From the NCBI RefSeq assembly GCF_900187015.1, contig NZ_LT906479.1:4216001-4280000 (forward strand): DNA of 64,000 nucleotides, in the 5' to 3' direction. Positions 26,020-35,386 of the stretch are shown one piece after another. Origin of the DNA: Serratia ficaria (GTDB lineage Bacteria > Pseudomonadota > Gammaproteobacteria > Enterobacterales > Enterobacteriaceae). A program made the position numbers and the translations under genes. Every line of letters starts with the position of its first letter. Position 1 is the stretch's first letter. The notes beneath the pieces were generated by a model. It had not been told where the DNA came from and did no database searches. It saw nothing but the letters and a program-made list of their open reading frames with translations.

Positions 26020-26643
26020 ATGTACCGCAGAGACATTCCGGAGCAGCGCAAGGAGCAGCTGATTAACGCCGCCTTCGAGGCCATCAACGTGGTCGGGCTG
26101 GCCGGCGTCACCCTGTCGCAGGTGGCGAAAGAGGCCGGTCTTTCGACCGGCATCGTCAGCCATTACTTTGGCGACAAGGAAGGATTGATGAACGCCACCA
26201 TGCGCAGGATCTTGCGCGATCTGCGCGACGCGGTCGCCGAGTGCCGCGCCCGCGCGGCGGGCGACAGCCAGTCACAGCTGTTTGCCATCATTCAGGGCAA
26301 CTTTCACCCCAGCCAGACCAACGCCGCTTCCATGCGCGCCTGGCTCGACTTCTGGGCCGCCAGCATGCATCAACCGGCGCTGCGCCGCCTGCAGCGCGCC
26401 AACGATCGCCGTCTCTATTCCAATATCTGCAGCCAGTTTCGCCGTGAACTGCCGCAGCGGCAGGCGCGCGTCGCGGCGCGCGGGCTGGCGGCGATGATCG
26501 ATGGCCTGTGGCTGCGCGGCAGCCTGGCGGGCAGCGAAACGGATCTGAAGCTGGACTGCCGCATCGCCTGCGACTATGTGGTACAGATTTTAGGCGCCGC
26601 TCAATCGGCGGCGAATCCGTCGGCGAAAGCGCCGCGCAGATAA
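26020..26643 (+). CDS. betI: BetI-like TetR-family repressor
   Basis: 207 aa, slightly longer than E. coli BetI (195 aa). The N-terminal TetR HTH matches BetI well (RKEQLINAAFEAINVVGLAGVTLSQVAKEAGLS…GIVSHYFGDKEGLM). The ligand domain has MRAWLDFWAASMHQPALRRLQ, also BetI-like. The start has GGGGAAAAT upstream. betB and betA do not follow, so this may be a second BetI paralogue tied to the BCCT transporter. Its 3' end overlaps the convergent lysR gene by 43 bp. Confidence 0.82.
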   Translation: MYRRDIPEQRKEQLINAAFEAINVVGLAGVTLSQVAKEAGLSTGIVSHYFGDKEGLMNATMRRILRDLRDAVAECRARAAGDSQSQLFAIIQGNFHPSQTNAASMRAWLDFWAASMHQPALRRLQRANDRRLYSNICSQFRRELPQRQARVAARGLAAMIDGLWLRGSLAGSETDLKLDCRIACDYVVQILGAAQSAANPSAKAPRR

Positions 26644-27539
26644 CTGCCGAACGCCGCAACCGTTCGCGGCACCGGCGATGCGTAAGGGCGCACCACGTAA
26701 AGCGCATCGGCGAAGGCGCCTGCCGGGCGCCACCCCGGCAGCACCTCGATCAATCGGCCGCTCGCCAGCGCCTGCTGTGCGCTGAAATCGGGCAGCAGCG
26801 CAATCCCCAGCCCGTCCAGTGCGGCGTCGCGTATCGATTCGCTATTGTTGGTGGCGAAAGGACCGCTGACCGGCACCCGCACCTCCCCGCCCATCGCCGG
26901 GTTGTCGGCGACAAAACGCCAGCCCGGCTGTTCGCCGCCGCGCGGATAGTACAGACACTGATGCTGTTCAAGCTCGGCGGGAGACGCCGGCATGCCGTGC
27001 CGGCGGATATAATCGACGGCCGCCACCGCCAGCGTTTTCGTCGGGCACAGCCGCCAGGCGACGTGCGTGTCCGGCAGGCTGTCGCTGTGACGGATCGCCA
27101 GATCGAAGCCTTCGCGGGTTAACGACACCAGCCGATCGGACACCTCCAACTGCACCCGCACCTGCGGATTGGCGCGCAGAAAACCGGTGATGCGCGGCAC
27201 CATCTGCTGGCGGGCAAACGCCACCGGCGCAGTCACCCGTATCGCTCCGCGCAGCGGCCCGACCGAATCGCACACGCCGGAAAAACTCTGTTTGATCTGG
27301 GCAAACGGCTGCCGCAGCTCCTCCACCAGCCGCAGCCCGGCCTCGGTCAGCCGGACGCTGCGCGTGGTGCGTTGCACCAGGGGCACCCCGGCCAGGGTTT
27401 CAATCTCTTTGATCTTTTGGCTCATCGCCGCCTTGCTGACCGCCAGCCGCTCGGCCGCGCGGGTGAAACTGCCCTGCTCCGCCAGCACGGTAAGCCAATG
27501 CAAATGGGTCCACAGGGTTTCAATCTTCGGATTTTTCAT
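26601..27539 (-). CDS. LysR-family regulator
   Basis: 312 aa. HTH: WLTVLAEQGSFTRAAERLAVSKAAMSQKIKEIE; effector domain: IRVTAPVAFARQQMVPRITGFL … LDGLGIALLPDFSAQQAL. It is divergent from the tautomerase gene (128-bp gap), its likely target. It overlaps the betI-like gene tail to tail, so antisense pairing of the 3' ends is possible. Confidence 0.88.
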   Translation of the reverse strand: MKNPKIETLWTHLHWLTVLAEQGSFTRAAERLAVSKAAMSQKIKEIETLAGVPLVQRTTRSVRLTEAGLRLVEELRQPFAQIKQSFSGVCDSVGPLRGAIRVTAPVAFARQQMVPRITGFLRANPQVRVQLEVSDRLVSLTREGFDLAIRHSDSLPDTHVAWRLCPTKTLAVAAVDYIRRHGMPASPAELEQHQCLYYPRGGEQPGWRFVADNPAMGGEVRVPVSGPFATNNSESIRDAALDGLGIALLPDFSAQQALASGRLIEVLPGWRPAGAFADALYVVRPYASPVPRTVAAFGSYLRGAFADGFAAD

Positions 27540-27666
27540 CGCCGACTGTTCATTTAAGTAAACAATGAGTTCAAGTATAGCGCTTCTTCCGCGTAAAAAA
27601 TCGCCTTACTATGGCCCCGGCAGCCCGCCTGCCGCAAACAAGCCAACCCACTGACAGGATTATAAA

Positions 27667-28056
27667 ATGCCATTGCTTACCTTTGACGTCATCGAGGGCC
27701 GCAGCCCAGCTGAACTGCAAACCCTGCTCGACGCCGCCCACCGCGCGGTGCTGAGCGCCTTTGCGGTGCCCGAGCGCGATCGCTACCAGATTGTTCATGA
27801 AAACAAGGCCCATCAGATGGTGATCGAGGATACCGGCCTGGGCCTGACGCGCAGTCGCAATCTGGTGGTGGTGAGGGTGTTCACCAGCCCGCGCAGCGAG
27901 CAGCAGAAGCAGCGGTTTTACGCCGAGCTGCAGCGCGAGTTGAAAGAAAGCTGCGGCATCGAAGGCGGCGATCTGATGGTGTCGATAGTCACCAACGCGA
28001 AAGGGGACTGGAGCTTCGGCAATGGCGTGGCGCAGTATCTGACCGGCGAGCTCTGA
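27667..28056 (+). CDS. tautomerase-family protein
   Basis: 129 aa. The N-terminus MPLLTFDVIEGRS exposes Pro after Met removal, the catalytic base of the 4-oxalocrotonate tautomerase superfamily. The remainder (LLDAAHRAVLSAFAVPERDRYQIVHE … VSIVTNAKGDWSFGNG) matches the long Tautomerase_2 type. CAGGATTATAAA precedes the start. Divergence from a LysR gene suggests inducible expression. The substrate is unknown. Confidence 0.82.
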   Translation: MPLLTFDVIEGRSPAELQTLLDAAHRAVLSAFAVPERDRYQIVHENKAHQMVIEDTGLGLTRSRNLVVVRVFTSPRSEQQKQRFYAELQRELKESCGIEGGDLMVSIVTNAKGDWSFGNGVAQYLTGEL

Positions 28057-28093
28057 CGGGCAAAGGCGGCGCGCCGGCCGCCCTGCCGCTGGG

Positions 28094-29854
28094 TCAGGGT
28101 TCTTCGCTGTACTGGTTTTGCCACATCGCCGCATAGCGGCCATTGCGTTGCAACAACGCTTCATGGCCGCCGCGCTCAACGATCTCGCCCGCCTCCAGCA
28201 CGATGATTTCATCGGCATCCACCACCGTAGAGAGGCGATGGGCGATCACCAGCGTGGTGTGGTTGCGGCTGACTTCGCGCAGGTGCCCCTGGATCTCGCG
28301 TTCGGTTTGGGTATCCAGCGCGCTGGTCGCTTCGTCGAACACCAAAATCGCCGGGTTTTTCAGGATGGTACGGGCGATCGCCACCCGCTGCTTCTCGCCG
28401 CCGGACAGCTTGAGGCCGCGCTCCCCCACCCGGGTGTCATAGCCGTCGGGCAGGCTGACGATGAAATCATGGATATGCGCCAGCCGGGCCGCCCGTTCGA
28501 TCTCTTCATCGCTGGAGCCGGTTTTGCCGTAGCCGATGTTGTAGCGCAGCGTATCGTTAAACAGCACGGTATCCTGCGGCACGATGCCGATAGCCCGTCG
28601 CAGGCTGGTCTGGGTCAGTTGGCGAATATCCTGGCCGTCGATGGCAACCGCGCCGCCGTTCACGTCATAGAAGCGGAACAGCAGGCGTGAAAGCGTCGAT
28701 TTGCCGGCGCCGGAAGCGCCCACCACCGCCACGGTTTTTCCCGCCGGGATGGTGAAGCTCACCTGCTTGAGGATCGGCCGCCGCGGATCGTAACCGAAGC
28801 TGACCGCATCAAAACGCACCTCGCCCTGGCCGAGACGCAGATCCTGCGCATTCGGGCCGTCGACAATCTCCTGCTCTTCCTGCAGCAGATCGAACATGTT
28901 CTCCATGTCGATCAGCGCCTGCCGCACTTCGGCGTAAATAAAGCCGAAGAAGTTCAGCGGCTGGTAGAGCTGCAGCAAATAGGCATTCACCAGCACAAAA
29001 TCACCGATGCTCATTCGCCCCTGCACGATGCCCTGCGCCGCCATGCTCATCATGACGATCAGGCCGACCGAGATCACCGCCGTCTGGCCGAGGTTCAAGG
29101 CGGTAAAGCTGAACTGATTCTTGATGGCGGCGTATTCATACAGCCGGCGCGACATATTGAAGCGCTCGGCCTCAAACTCCTCGTTGCCGAAATACTTCAC
29201 GGTTTCGTAATTCAGCAGGCTGTCGATGGATTTGCTGTTGGCGTCGGCGTTGGCCTTGTTGAGCTCGCGCCGGAAACGGGTGCGCCAGCTGACCGCCGTC
29301 ACGGTAAACAGGATATAGCAGCAGACCGTGGCCAGGATCGCCAGCGCGAACCAGCCGTTCAGCATATGCCACATGATCACCGACACCAGCGTCAGTTCGA
29401 ACAGGATCGGCACGATGGAAAACAGCAGCCGCGACAGCACGGTGGCCACCGCCTGAGTGCCGCGCTCAATCGACAACGACAGCCCGCCGGTTTGCCGTTC
29501 CAGATGAAAGCGCAGGCTCAGCGCATGCAGCTGCCTGAACACCCGCAGCCCCAGCAGCCGGGTGGCATTTTGGCTGACGTGGATAAACATCACGTTGCGC
29601 AGCTCTTCAAACAGCGCGCCGCCCACCCGCGCCGCGCCATAGGCGACGATCAGCCCCAGCGGAATGGCCAGCATTTTGGCGGTGTCGCCGCTCAGCGCAT
29701 CGACCATCGCTTTGTAAGCCAGCGGTACCAGAGTGGTGCTGACCTTGGCGATCACCATGAAGATAAAGGCCACCAGCAGATACCAACGCAGTCTGGGGTT
29801 GTCTTTCGGCCACAGATAGGGCAGCAGGAACTTCAATAAACGGGAACGATCCAT
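28094..29854 (-). CDS. ABC exporter, ATM1/HMT1-type (fused TMD–ATPase)
   Basis: 586 aa. Six TM helices cover residues ~20–330, with the ATM1-like block LLNYETVKYFGNEEFEAERF and AYLLQLYQPLNFFGFIYAEVRQ. The ATPase has GASGAGKST, LSGGEKQR and ILVFDEATSALDTQTE. Bacterial ATM1 proteins export glutathione-linked metals or sulfur species and protect against heavy metals. It probably works as a homodimer in the inner membrane. Function by family only. Confidence 0.88.
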   Translation of the reverse strand: MDRSRLLKFLLPYLWPKDNPRLRWYLLVAFIFMVIAKVSTTLVPLAYKAMVDALSGDTAKMLAIPLGLIVAYGAARVGGALFEELRNVMFIHVSQNATRLLGLRVFRQLHALSLRFHLERQTGGLSLSIERGTQAVATVLSRLLFSIVPILFELTLVSVIMWHMLNGWFALAILATVCCYILFTVTAVSWRTRFRRELNKANADANSKSIDSLLNYETVKYFGNEEFEAERFNMSRRLYEYAAIKNQFSFTALNLGQTAVISVGLIVMMSMAAQGIVQGRMSIGDFVLVNAYLLQLYQPLNFFGFIYAEVRQALIDMENMFDLLQEEQEIVDGPNAQDLRLGQGEVRFDAVSFGYDPRRPILKQVSFTIPAGKTVAVVGASGAGKSTLSRLLFRFYDVNGGAVAIDGQDIRQLTQTSLRRAIGIVPQDTVLFNDTLRYNIGYGKTGSSDEEIERAARLAHIHDFIVSLPDGYDTRVGERGLKLSGGEKQRVAIARTILKNPAILVFDEATSALDTQTEREIQGHLREVSRNHTTLVIAHRLSTVVDADEIIVLEAGEIVERGGHEALLQRNGRYAAMWQNQYSEEP

Positions 29855-30219
29855 AATGTAATAATTATCTTCTCAGTCAGAATTGCGGCATCGGCTTTAC
29901 TCCATTCTGGCATGTATGGCGACAAAAGCCTTGGCAATCCGCCGCCACGCGCCGACCGGGGGCGTGAAACGCCGAGTTTTTGATCTTCAGCGCCCGCCCG
30001 CCGCCGCTATTTATCCTTAAAGTGCGATCTTCCCCGGCGCCGCCGTGAATTTTGTTGTTGAGAAGTTATCAGCAAGTTAATATCCACAAAAATTATTAGA
30101 CACTAAATAATTAGTGGTTAATCAATAACCATAAAGTTGTTCTATTTCATTACTTTGTACCCGAAGCCCATCCGCTTTTCGCCTACCAAGGCTTTAACAC
30201 CAGTTGCGAGAAACTCACC
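29855..30219. other. intergenic region upstream of FAD dehydrogenase operon
   Basis: 365 bp, AT-rich in its last third. No gene is seen. Two adjacent inverted repeats (listed separately) lie about 90–120 bp before the first dehydrogenase gene. The start of that gene has a weak GAGAAACTCACC upstream. Confidence 0.5.
30101..30130. promoter_or_regulatory. paired inverted repeats upstream of FAD dehydrogenase operon
   Basis: CACTAA-ATAA-TTAGTG (30101–30116) is directly followed by GGTTA-ATCAA-TAACC (30116–30130). Both are perfect short inverted repeats in an AT-rich promoter-like stretch, so this may be an operator. Confidence 0.3.
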
Positions 30220-30783
30220 ATGAGCACAGCGTTACCCAGCGATGACGTCAGTTCATCCAAAAATGGAACCGGTTTCAGCAGAAGGGACCTGTTGATCGGC
30301 ATGGCTTCCGCCCTTGTCGCCACCTCCCTGCTCGGCTACCCGTTCCTGACCCAGGCAGAGCAGCAAACCGCAGCGGGTAACCCGTTGATCTTCTCGCGTT
30401 TCTTCACTCTGTCCCAAACCCTTACCGAACACCGCGATATCGACCAGGGCATGTCGGCGCGCATTTTCACCGCCCTGAGCAACGCCACGCCGGATTTCTC
30501 CGCGCGCATTGAGCGCCTGAGCGCCCTGCTGCGGCCGGAACAAAGCGCCGCTCAGCTGCAAACGCTCGCGGTGCAGGCCGGCCTGCAGGAGGTGATCACC
30601 GCCATCGTCAGCGCCTGGTACACCGGCACCGTCGGCCACGGCCAGCAGGCGGTGCTGATCGCCTACAAAGATGCGTTGATGTATCGCCCCGCCAGCGATG
30701 CGCTGATCGTGCCGACCTATTGCGGCAACGGCCCGCTGTGGTGGACCGCCGCGCCGCCGATGACCATGACTCCCGCACGCTGA
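30220..30783 (+). CDS. small (Tat-exported) subunit of FAD-dependent sugar/ketogluconate dehydrogenase
   Basis: 187 aa. The N-terminal twin-arginine motif FSRRDLLIG before a hydrophobic segment (ASALVATSLLGYPF) is a Tat signal, used to carry the folded complex to the periplasm. The rest (FFTLSQTLTEHRDIDQGMSARI … YCGNGPLWWTAAP) matches the gluconate/sorbitol/glucose FAD-dehydrogenase small-subunit family. First of three codirectional genes in the order small–large–cytochrome. Confidence 0.85.
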   Translation: MSTALPSDDVSSSKNGTGFSRRDLLIGMASALVATSLLGYPFLTQAEQQTAAGNPLIFSRFFTLSQTLTEHRDIDQGMSARIFTALSNATPDFSARIERLSALLRPEQSAAQLQTLAVQAGLQEVITAIVSAWYTGTVGHGQQAVLIAYKDALMYRPASDALIVPTYCGNGPLWWTAAPPMTMTPAR

Positions 30784-30793
30784 GATTAAACTG

Positions 30794-32449
30794 ATGAAAA
30801 AACCTGAATTTACCGCCGATGGCGACGTATCGGCCGATATCGTGATCGTCGGCTCCGGCATCGTCGGCGGCATCATGGCCGATCAACTGGTCAGCCAGGG
30901 CTATTCCGTACTGGTGCTGGAAGCGGGCCTGCGCATCGATCGCGCCCAGGCGGTGGAAAACTGGCGCAACATGCCGTTCGATAACCGGGCCGGTTCGGAT
31001 TTCCAGGGGCTGTACCCGCAGTCGGAATACGCCACCGCCCCGCTCTACTTCCCGGAAAACAACTACGTGGCCCTGAGCGGCCCCAGCGCCGGCAGCTTCA
31101 AACAAGGCTATCTGCGCACCGTCGGCGGCACCACCTGGCACTGGGCGGCCTCCTGCTGGCGCCACCTGCCGAGCGATTTCCAGATGAAAACCCTGTACGG
31201 CGTCGGCCGCGACTGGCCTATTTCGTATGACGATCTCGAACCCTACTACTGCCGCGCGGAAGAAGAAATCGGCGTCGCCGGCCCCAACGACCCGGCCCAA
31301 CAGTCGCCGGTCGAGCGCAGCAAACCTTACCCGATGGACATGGTGCCCTGGGCCTATGGCGACACCCGCTTCGCCGAGGTGGTCAACCCGCACGGCTATC
31401 GCTCGGTACCCATCCCGCAGGGGCGCAGCATTCGCCCGTGGAAAGGCCGCCCAACCTGCTGCGGCAACAACAACTGCCAACCCATTTGCCCGATCGGCGC
31501 CATGTACAACGGCATCCATCATGTCGAACGCGCAGAGATGAAAGGCGCGGTGGTGCTGGCGGAATCGGTGGTCTATAAAATCGATACCGACGCTCGGAAC
31601 CGCGTCACCGCGGTGCACTGGCTGGACAACCAAAAGCGCTCGCACAAAGCCACCGCCAACGCCTTCGCGCTGGCCTGCAACGGCATAGAAACGCCGCGTC
31701 TGCTGCTGATCGCCGCCAATAAGCAAAACCCCAACGGCATCGCCAACTCGTCCGATCAGGTCGGGCGCAATATGATGGACCATTCCGGTTTCCACTGTAC
31801 CTTCCTGGCGAAGGAACCGCTGTGGCTCGGCCGCGGACCGGCGCAGAGCAGCTGCCTGGTGGGGCCGCGCGACGGCGAGTTCCGTAAAGACTATTCCGCC
31901 AATAAGATGATACTCAACAATATCAACCAGATAGTCCCCGCCACGCAAAAAGCGCTGGAGCAGGGCCTGGTGGGGCAGGTGCTGGACGAAGAAATCCGCC
32001 GGCGCGCGGCCTACGGGGTCGATTTGTCGATCAGTCTGGAACCGTTACCAGACCCGAACAACCGACTGACGCTCAGCGCCACCCGCAAGGACGCCCACGG
32101 CCTGCCGTGCCCGGATATCCATTACGACGTCGGCGACTATGTGCGCAAAGGCGCGGAAGCCGCGCATAAGCAGCTGGCGCACATCGGGCAGCTGTTCGAT
32201 GCCGATGAATTCAAGATCACCACCAGCCTGAACGCCAACAACCACATCATGGGCGGCACCATCATGGGCAAAGATCCGCAGGACTCGGTGGTTGACGGCA
32301 ACTGCCGCACCCACGATCACGCCAATCTGTGGCTGCCGGGCGGCGGCGCCATTCCTTCCGCCAGCGTGGTCAACAGCACGCTGACCATGGCGGCGCTGGG
32401 CATCAAGGCCGCCGACGATATCGCCCGGGCGCTGGCGGTGAAATCATGA
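30794..32449 (+). CDS. GMC-family FAD dehydrogenase, large catalytic subunit
   Basis: 551 aa. FAD-binding Rossmann motif ADIVIVGSGIVGGIMA; RTVGGTTWHWAASCWRH is the second FAD loop. Cys222, Cys223 and Cys228 (TCCGNNNCQPIC) match the 3Fe-4S ligands of Burkholderia FAD glucose dehydrogenase. The C-terminal active-site region is NANNHIMGGTIMG … GGGAIPSASVVNSTLT. There is no signal peptide; export is by piggyback on the Tat small subunit. Lengths 187/551/462 fit glucose, sorbitol or 2-ketogluconate dehydrogenases better than gluconate dehydrogenase, but the substrate cannot be fixed by reading. Confidence 0.88.
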   Translation: MKKPEFTADGDVSADIVIVGSGIVGGIMADQLVSQGYSVLVLEAGLRIDRAQAVENWRNMPFDNRAGSDFQGLYPQSEYATAPLYFPENNYVALSGPSAGSFKQGYLRTVGGTTWHWAASCWRHLPSDFQMKTLYGVGRDWPISYDDLEPYYCRAEEEIGVAGPNDPAQQSPVERSKPYPMDMVPWAYGDTRFAEVVNPHGYRSVPIPQGRSIRPWKGRPTCCGNNNCQPICPIGAMYNGIHHVERAEMKGAVVLAESVVYKIDTDARNRVTAVHWLDNQKRSHKATANAFALACNGIETPRLLLIAANKQNPNGIANSSDQVGRNMMDHSGFHCTFLAKEPLWLGRGPAQSSCLVGPRDGEFRKDYSANKMILNNINQIVPATQKALEQGLVGQVLDEEIRRRAAYGVDLSISLEPLPDPNNRLTLSATRKDAHGLPCPDIHYDVGDYVRKGAEAAHKQLAHIGQLFDADEFKITTSLNANNHIMGGTIMGKDPQDSVVDGNCRTHDHANLWLPGGGAIPSASVVNSTLTMAALGIKAADDIARALAVKS

Positions 32450-33834
32450 AGAAACAGCTTGGACTGGCCCTGACGCTGCTCGGCCTCAGCGGCGGCGCCT
32501 GCGCCGCCGACCAGGGCGCGTTGATCAAACAGGGTGAACGGCTCGCCATCGCCTCGGACTGCCAGGCCTGCCATACCCAGCCGGGGGGCGGTACTCCCTT
32601 CGCCGGCGGCTATGGCATCGACTCGCCGATGGGGGTCATCTACTCCACCAACATCACGCCGTCGACGAAGGACGGCATCGGCGGCTATAGCGAACGGCAG
32701 TTCGCCCGCGCGGTGCGCGAAGGGGTGCGCGCCGACGGCAGCTACCTCTACCCGGCGATGCCTTACACCTCCTACACCAAATTGAGCGATGAAGACATCC
32801 ACGCGCTCTACGCCTACTTTATGCATGCGGTGAAACCGGCGGAGCAGAAAAACACGCCGACCGAACTGCCCTTCCCGTTCAACCTGCGCTTCAGCATGGC
32901 CGGCTGGAACCTGCTGTTCATGGACAAGGGCCGCTTCCAGCCCGACGCAGGCCAAAGCGAGCAATGGAACCGCGGCGCTTACCTGGTCAACGGCCCGGGG
33001 CATTGCGATACCTGCCATACGCCGCGCAACCTGTTGATGGCGGAAGACGCCGGCCGGCCGCTGGCGGGCGGCATGGTGGGCAGCTGGTATGCGCCGAACA
33101 TCACCTCGGACGCCGTCAGCGGCATCGGCGGCTGGAGCAATGAACAGCTGGTGCAGTACCTTAAAACCGGCCGCGTCGCCGGTAAAAACCAGGCGGCGGG
33201 CGGTATGGCCGAAGCGGTGGAGAACAGCCTGCAATACTTGCCGGAGCAGGATCTGCAGGCCATCGCCGTCTACCTGAAAAGCACCGCGCCGGTGCGCGAC
33301 CCGCAGGATACGCGAGCCGCCGACGGCTTTGGCCAGGCGTTCAACGTCGAGCCGGCATTGCGCGGCCTGCACGCCGCCAACGCCAACAATACCGTCGCCG
33401 ACGGCGCGGCCCTGTTCAGCGGCAACTGCGCCAGCTGCCATCAGCCGGACGGCAGCGGCAGCAAAAATCAGGCTTATCCTTCGCTGTTCAACAACACCGC
33501 CACCGGCTCAGGCAACCCGGCCAACCTGATCTCCGCCATTCTGTTCGGCGTGCAGCGCAAGGCCGGCGGCGAGGACGTGCTGATGCCGAACTTCGGCCCG
33601 CAGTCTTACGTGAACCCGCTGAGCGATAAGCAAATCGCCGCCGTCAGCAACTACGTGCTGCAGCATTACGGCAATCCGGCGGTGAAGGTGAGCGAGGCGG
33701 ACGTGGCGGAACTGCGCAACGGCGGCCCGGTGCCGCTGCTGGCCAGGCTGCAGCCCTATATGGCGCCGGGCATCGGCGCGGCGGCAGTGCTGTTGCTGGC
33801 GTTGATCTGGCTGTGCGGCAGGAAGCGGAGATAA
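32446..33834 (+). CDS. membrane-bound triheme cytochrome c subunit of FAD dehydrogenase
   Basis: 462 aa. Signal peptide MKKQLGLALTLLGLSGGACA. Three CxxCH heme sites are visible (CQACH, CDTCH, CASCH), each followed by its Met-ligand region. A C-terminal TM helix (GIGAAAVLLLALIWLC) ends in basic GRKRR, anchoring it to the inner membrane. The start overlaps the large-subunit stop by 4 nt (ATGA). It passes electrons from the FAD/Fe-S subunit to ubiquinone. Confidence 0.93.
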   Translation: MKKQLGLALTLLGLSGGACAADQGALIKQGERLAIASDCQACHTQPGGGTPFAGGYGIDSPMGVIYSTNITPSTKDGIGGYSERQFARAVREGVRADGSYLYPAMPYTSYTKLSDEDIHALYAYFMHAVKPAEQKNTPTELPFPFNLRFSMAGWNLLFMDKGRFQPDAGQSEQWNRGAYLVNGPGHCDTCHTPRNLLMAEDAGRPLAGGMVGSWYAPNITSDAVSGIGGWSNEQLVQYLKTGRVAGKNQAAGGMAEAVENSLQYLPEQDLQAIAVYLKSTAPVRDPQDTRAADGFGQAFNVEPALRGLHAANANNTVADGAALFSGNCASCHQPDGSGSKNQAYPSLFNNTATGSGNPANLISAILFGVQRKAGGEDVLMPNFGPQSYVNPLSDKQIAAVSNYVLQHYGNPAVKVSEADVAELRNGGPVPLLARLQPYMAPGIGAAAVLLLALIWLCGRKRR

Positions 33835-33885
33835 TCCGCCCTCAGGCCCGCGCCTCCTGAAGGGGAGCGGGCCTGGGTGTCAAGA

Positions 33886-34641
33886 TTAGCAGGACGGTGA
33901 CGAGCCCTGCGGCGGCAGATAGCGCTGCGGATCCAGCGCGGTAGCGCGGTAGCGGATCTGGAAGTGCAGGAACACCGAATCGGTGCCGGTGCTGCCCATG
34001 GTGCCGATCTTCTGCCCGGCCTTCACGTCCTGGCCGTTGCGCACCAGCGTGCTGTCGTTGTGCGCATAGGCGGTGATGAAGTCTTCGCCGTGCTTAATCA
34101 TGATCAGGTTGCCGTAGCCGCGCAGCTGGTTGCCGACGTACACCACCTTGCCCTTGGCGGAGGCGTAAATCGGCTGGCCGCGCTTGCCGGCGATATCGAT
34201 GCCCTTATTGCCGCCGTCGGCGGTGGAATAGGCCTGCACGATCCGCCCGCTGGCGGGCCAGCGCCAACAGCGGGAAGCGCCCGGCGGCGGCGTCTGCTTG
34301 GCCAGCACCTTGGCGGAGGCGGCGTTTTTGCGACGGTTTGAGGCGGTTCGGGTCGGCGCGCTGCCGCTCAGGCGCAGCTTTTGCCCCACTTCCAAACTGT
34401 ATGGCGGGCGTATCTTGTTGATTCTGGCCAGATCGCTGACTTCGCTGTCGGTGATCCAGGCGATGTAATACAGCGTATCGCCCCGTTTGACGGTGTAGGA
34501 TTTGCCGCTGTAGCTGCCCTTCGGCAGTTTGTCGTAGTCGCGGTGGTAGCTGTTTTTGCCCGAACAACCGGCCAACAGCAGGCCCAATGCCAGACACACC
34601 GCGGCGCGGCGCCACCATGCAAATTTGCTTCCTGTGCTCAA
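33886..34641 (-). CDS. actS: amidase activator ActS (YgeR), LysM–LytM lipoprotein
   Basis: 251 aa. Lipobox LLLAGCSG; LysM domain ~residues 47–92 (YTVKRGDTLYYIAWITD … YSLEVGQKLRL); C-terminal LytM/M23 domain. The LytM metal site is degenerate: Asn replaces the usual His in GNKGIDIAG and the HxH motif reads HFQ. This fits a non-catalytic activator of cell-wall amidases, as shown for EnvC, NlpD and ActS. The neighbouring tRNA-Gly(CCC) and lysS agree with the E. coli ygeR neighbourhood. Confidence 0.88.
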   Translation of the reverse strand: MSTGSKFAWWRRAAVCLALGLLLAGCSGKNSYHRDYDKLPKGSYSGKSYTVKRGDTLYYIAWITDSEVSDLARINKIRPPYSLEVGQKLRLSGSAPTRTASNRRKNAASAKVLAKQTPPPGASRCWRWPASGRIVQAYSTADGGNKGIDIAGKRGQPIYASAKGKVVYVGNQLRGYGNLIMIKHGEDFITAYAHNDSTLVRNGQDVKAGQKIGTMGSTGTDSVFLHFQIRYRATALDPQRYLPPQGSSPSC

Positions 34642-34792
34642 ATCCAGTCCTCTGTATGCTTTCCGGGGTTCCGATACGCGTCAGCCGCCCATAGTAACAT
34701 CTGCGTCAGACCAGTCAAAAACCCCTAAAAGGTCTATGCTGAACAGGTAAGGATGACTGATTGATTACCACACGACGAAATGGAGTACTGTC

Positions 34793-35362
34793 ATGTTAAA
34801 TCTCGACCGCAACAACCTGCCCCCGCTGAGCCAGGAACTGCTCAAAAAGCAACGAACCACCCTGCTGATCATCGCTTTCCTGCTACTGGCGGGCGGCATC
34901 CTGTGCCTGATTAACCCCTTCGCCTCCGGCGCGGCGCTGAGCATGGTGGTCGGCATATTGCTGTTGCTGAGCGGCGCGGCGCTGATCGTCGGCATGCTGG
35001 CCAACCGGGCGCAAAACACCTGGCCGATGATCGGCGGCATCCTGTTGGGGGTGGCCTATCTGATTATCGGCTACGTCTTCGTTACCAGCCCGATGGCCGG
35101 CGTGTTGGCGCTGGCGGTGTATCTGGCGGTGCTGTTCGCGCTCGGCGGCATTGCGCGGCTGGCGGCGGGCTATATGCGCCGCGGGCAGCCGGGCAACGGG
35201 CTGCAGTTCGTTATCGGGGTGCTGGATCTGATCATCGCCTGGATGCTGATCGGTTCGGGGCCGGAGGCTTCGGTCACGCTGGTGACGGCGATTGTCGGGA
35301 TTGAGATGCTGGTCAGCTCCTTCGGGCTGTTCCAGGCGGCGCAGCTGTTTAAGCGCAGCTAA
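34793..35362 (+). CDS. HdeD-family membrane protein
   Basis: 189 aa with six predicted TM helices in three similar pairs (TTLLIIAFLLLAGGILCLI, LSMVVGILLLLSGAALIVG, MIGGILLGVAYLIIGYVFV and so on). This is the HdeD (DUF308) pattern of acid-stress inner-membrane proteins. No hdeA/hdeB genes are near, so a link to acid resistance is inference. Its 3' end faces the OmpA-like gene across a 24-bp gap. Confidence 0.85.
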   Translation: MLNLDRNNLPPLSQELLKKQRTTLLIIAFLLLAGGILCLINPFASGAALSMVVGILLLLSGAALIVGMLANRAQNTWPMIGGILLGVAYLIIGYVFVTSPMAGVLALAVYLAVLFALGGIARLAAGYMRRGQPGNGLQFVIGVLDLIIAWMLIGSGPEASVTLVTAIVGIEMLVSSFGLFQAAQLFKRS

Positions 35363-35386
35363 GCAGAGGACCGCCGGCGGTGCGGC

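Noticed and set aside
33843..33875. GC-rich inverted repeat CAGGCCCGC/GCGGGCCTG between the cytochrome c gene and actS
   Set aside because: No T-run on either strand; could be a 3'-end structure but cannot be called a terminator.
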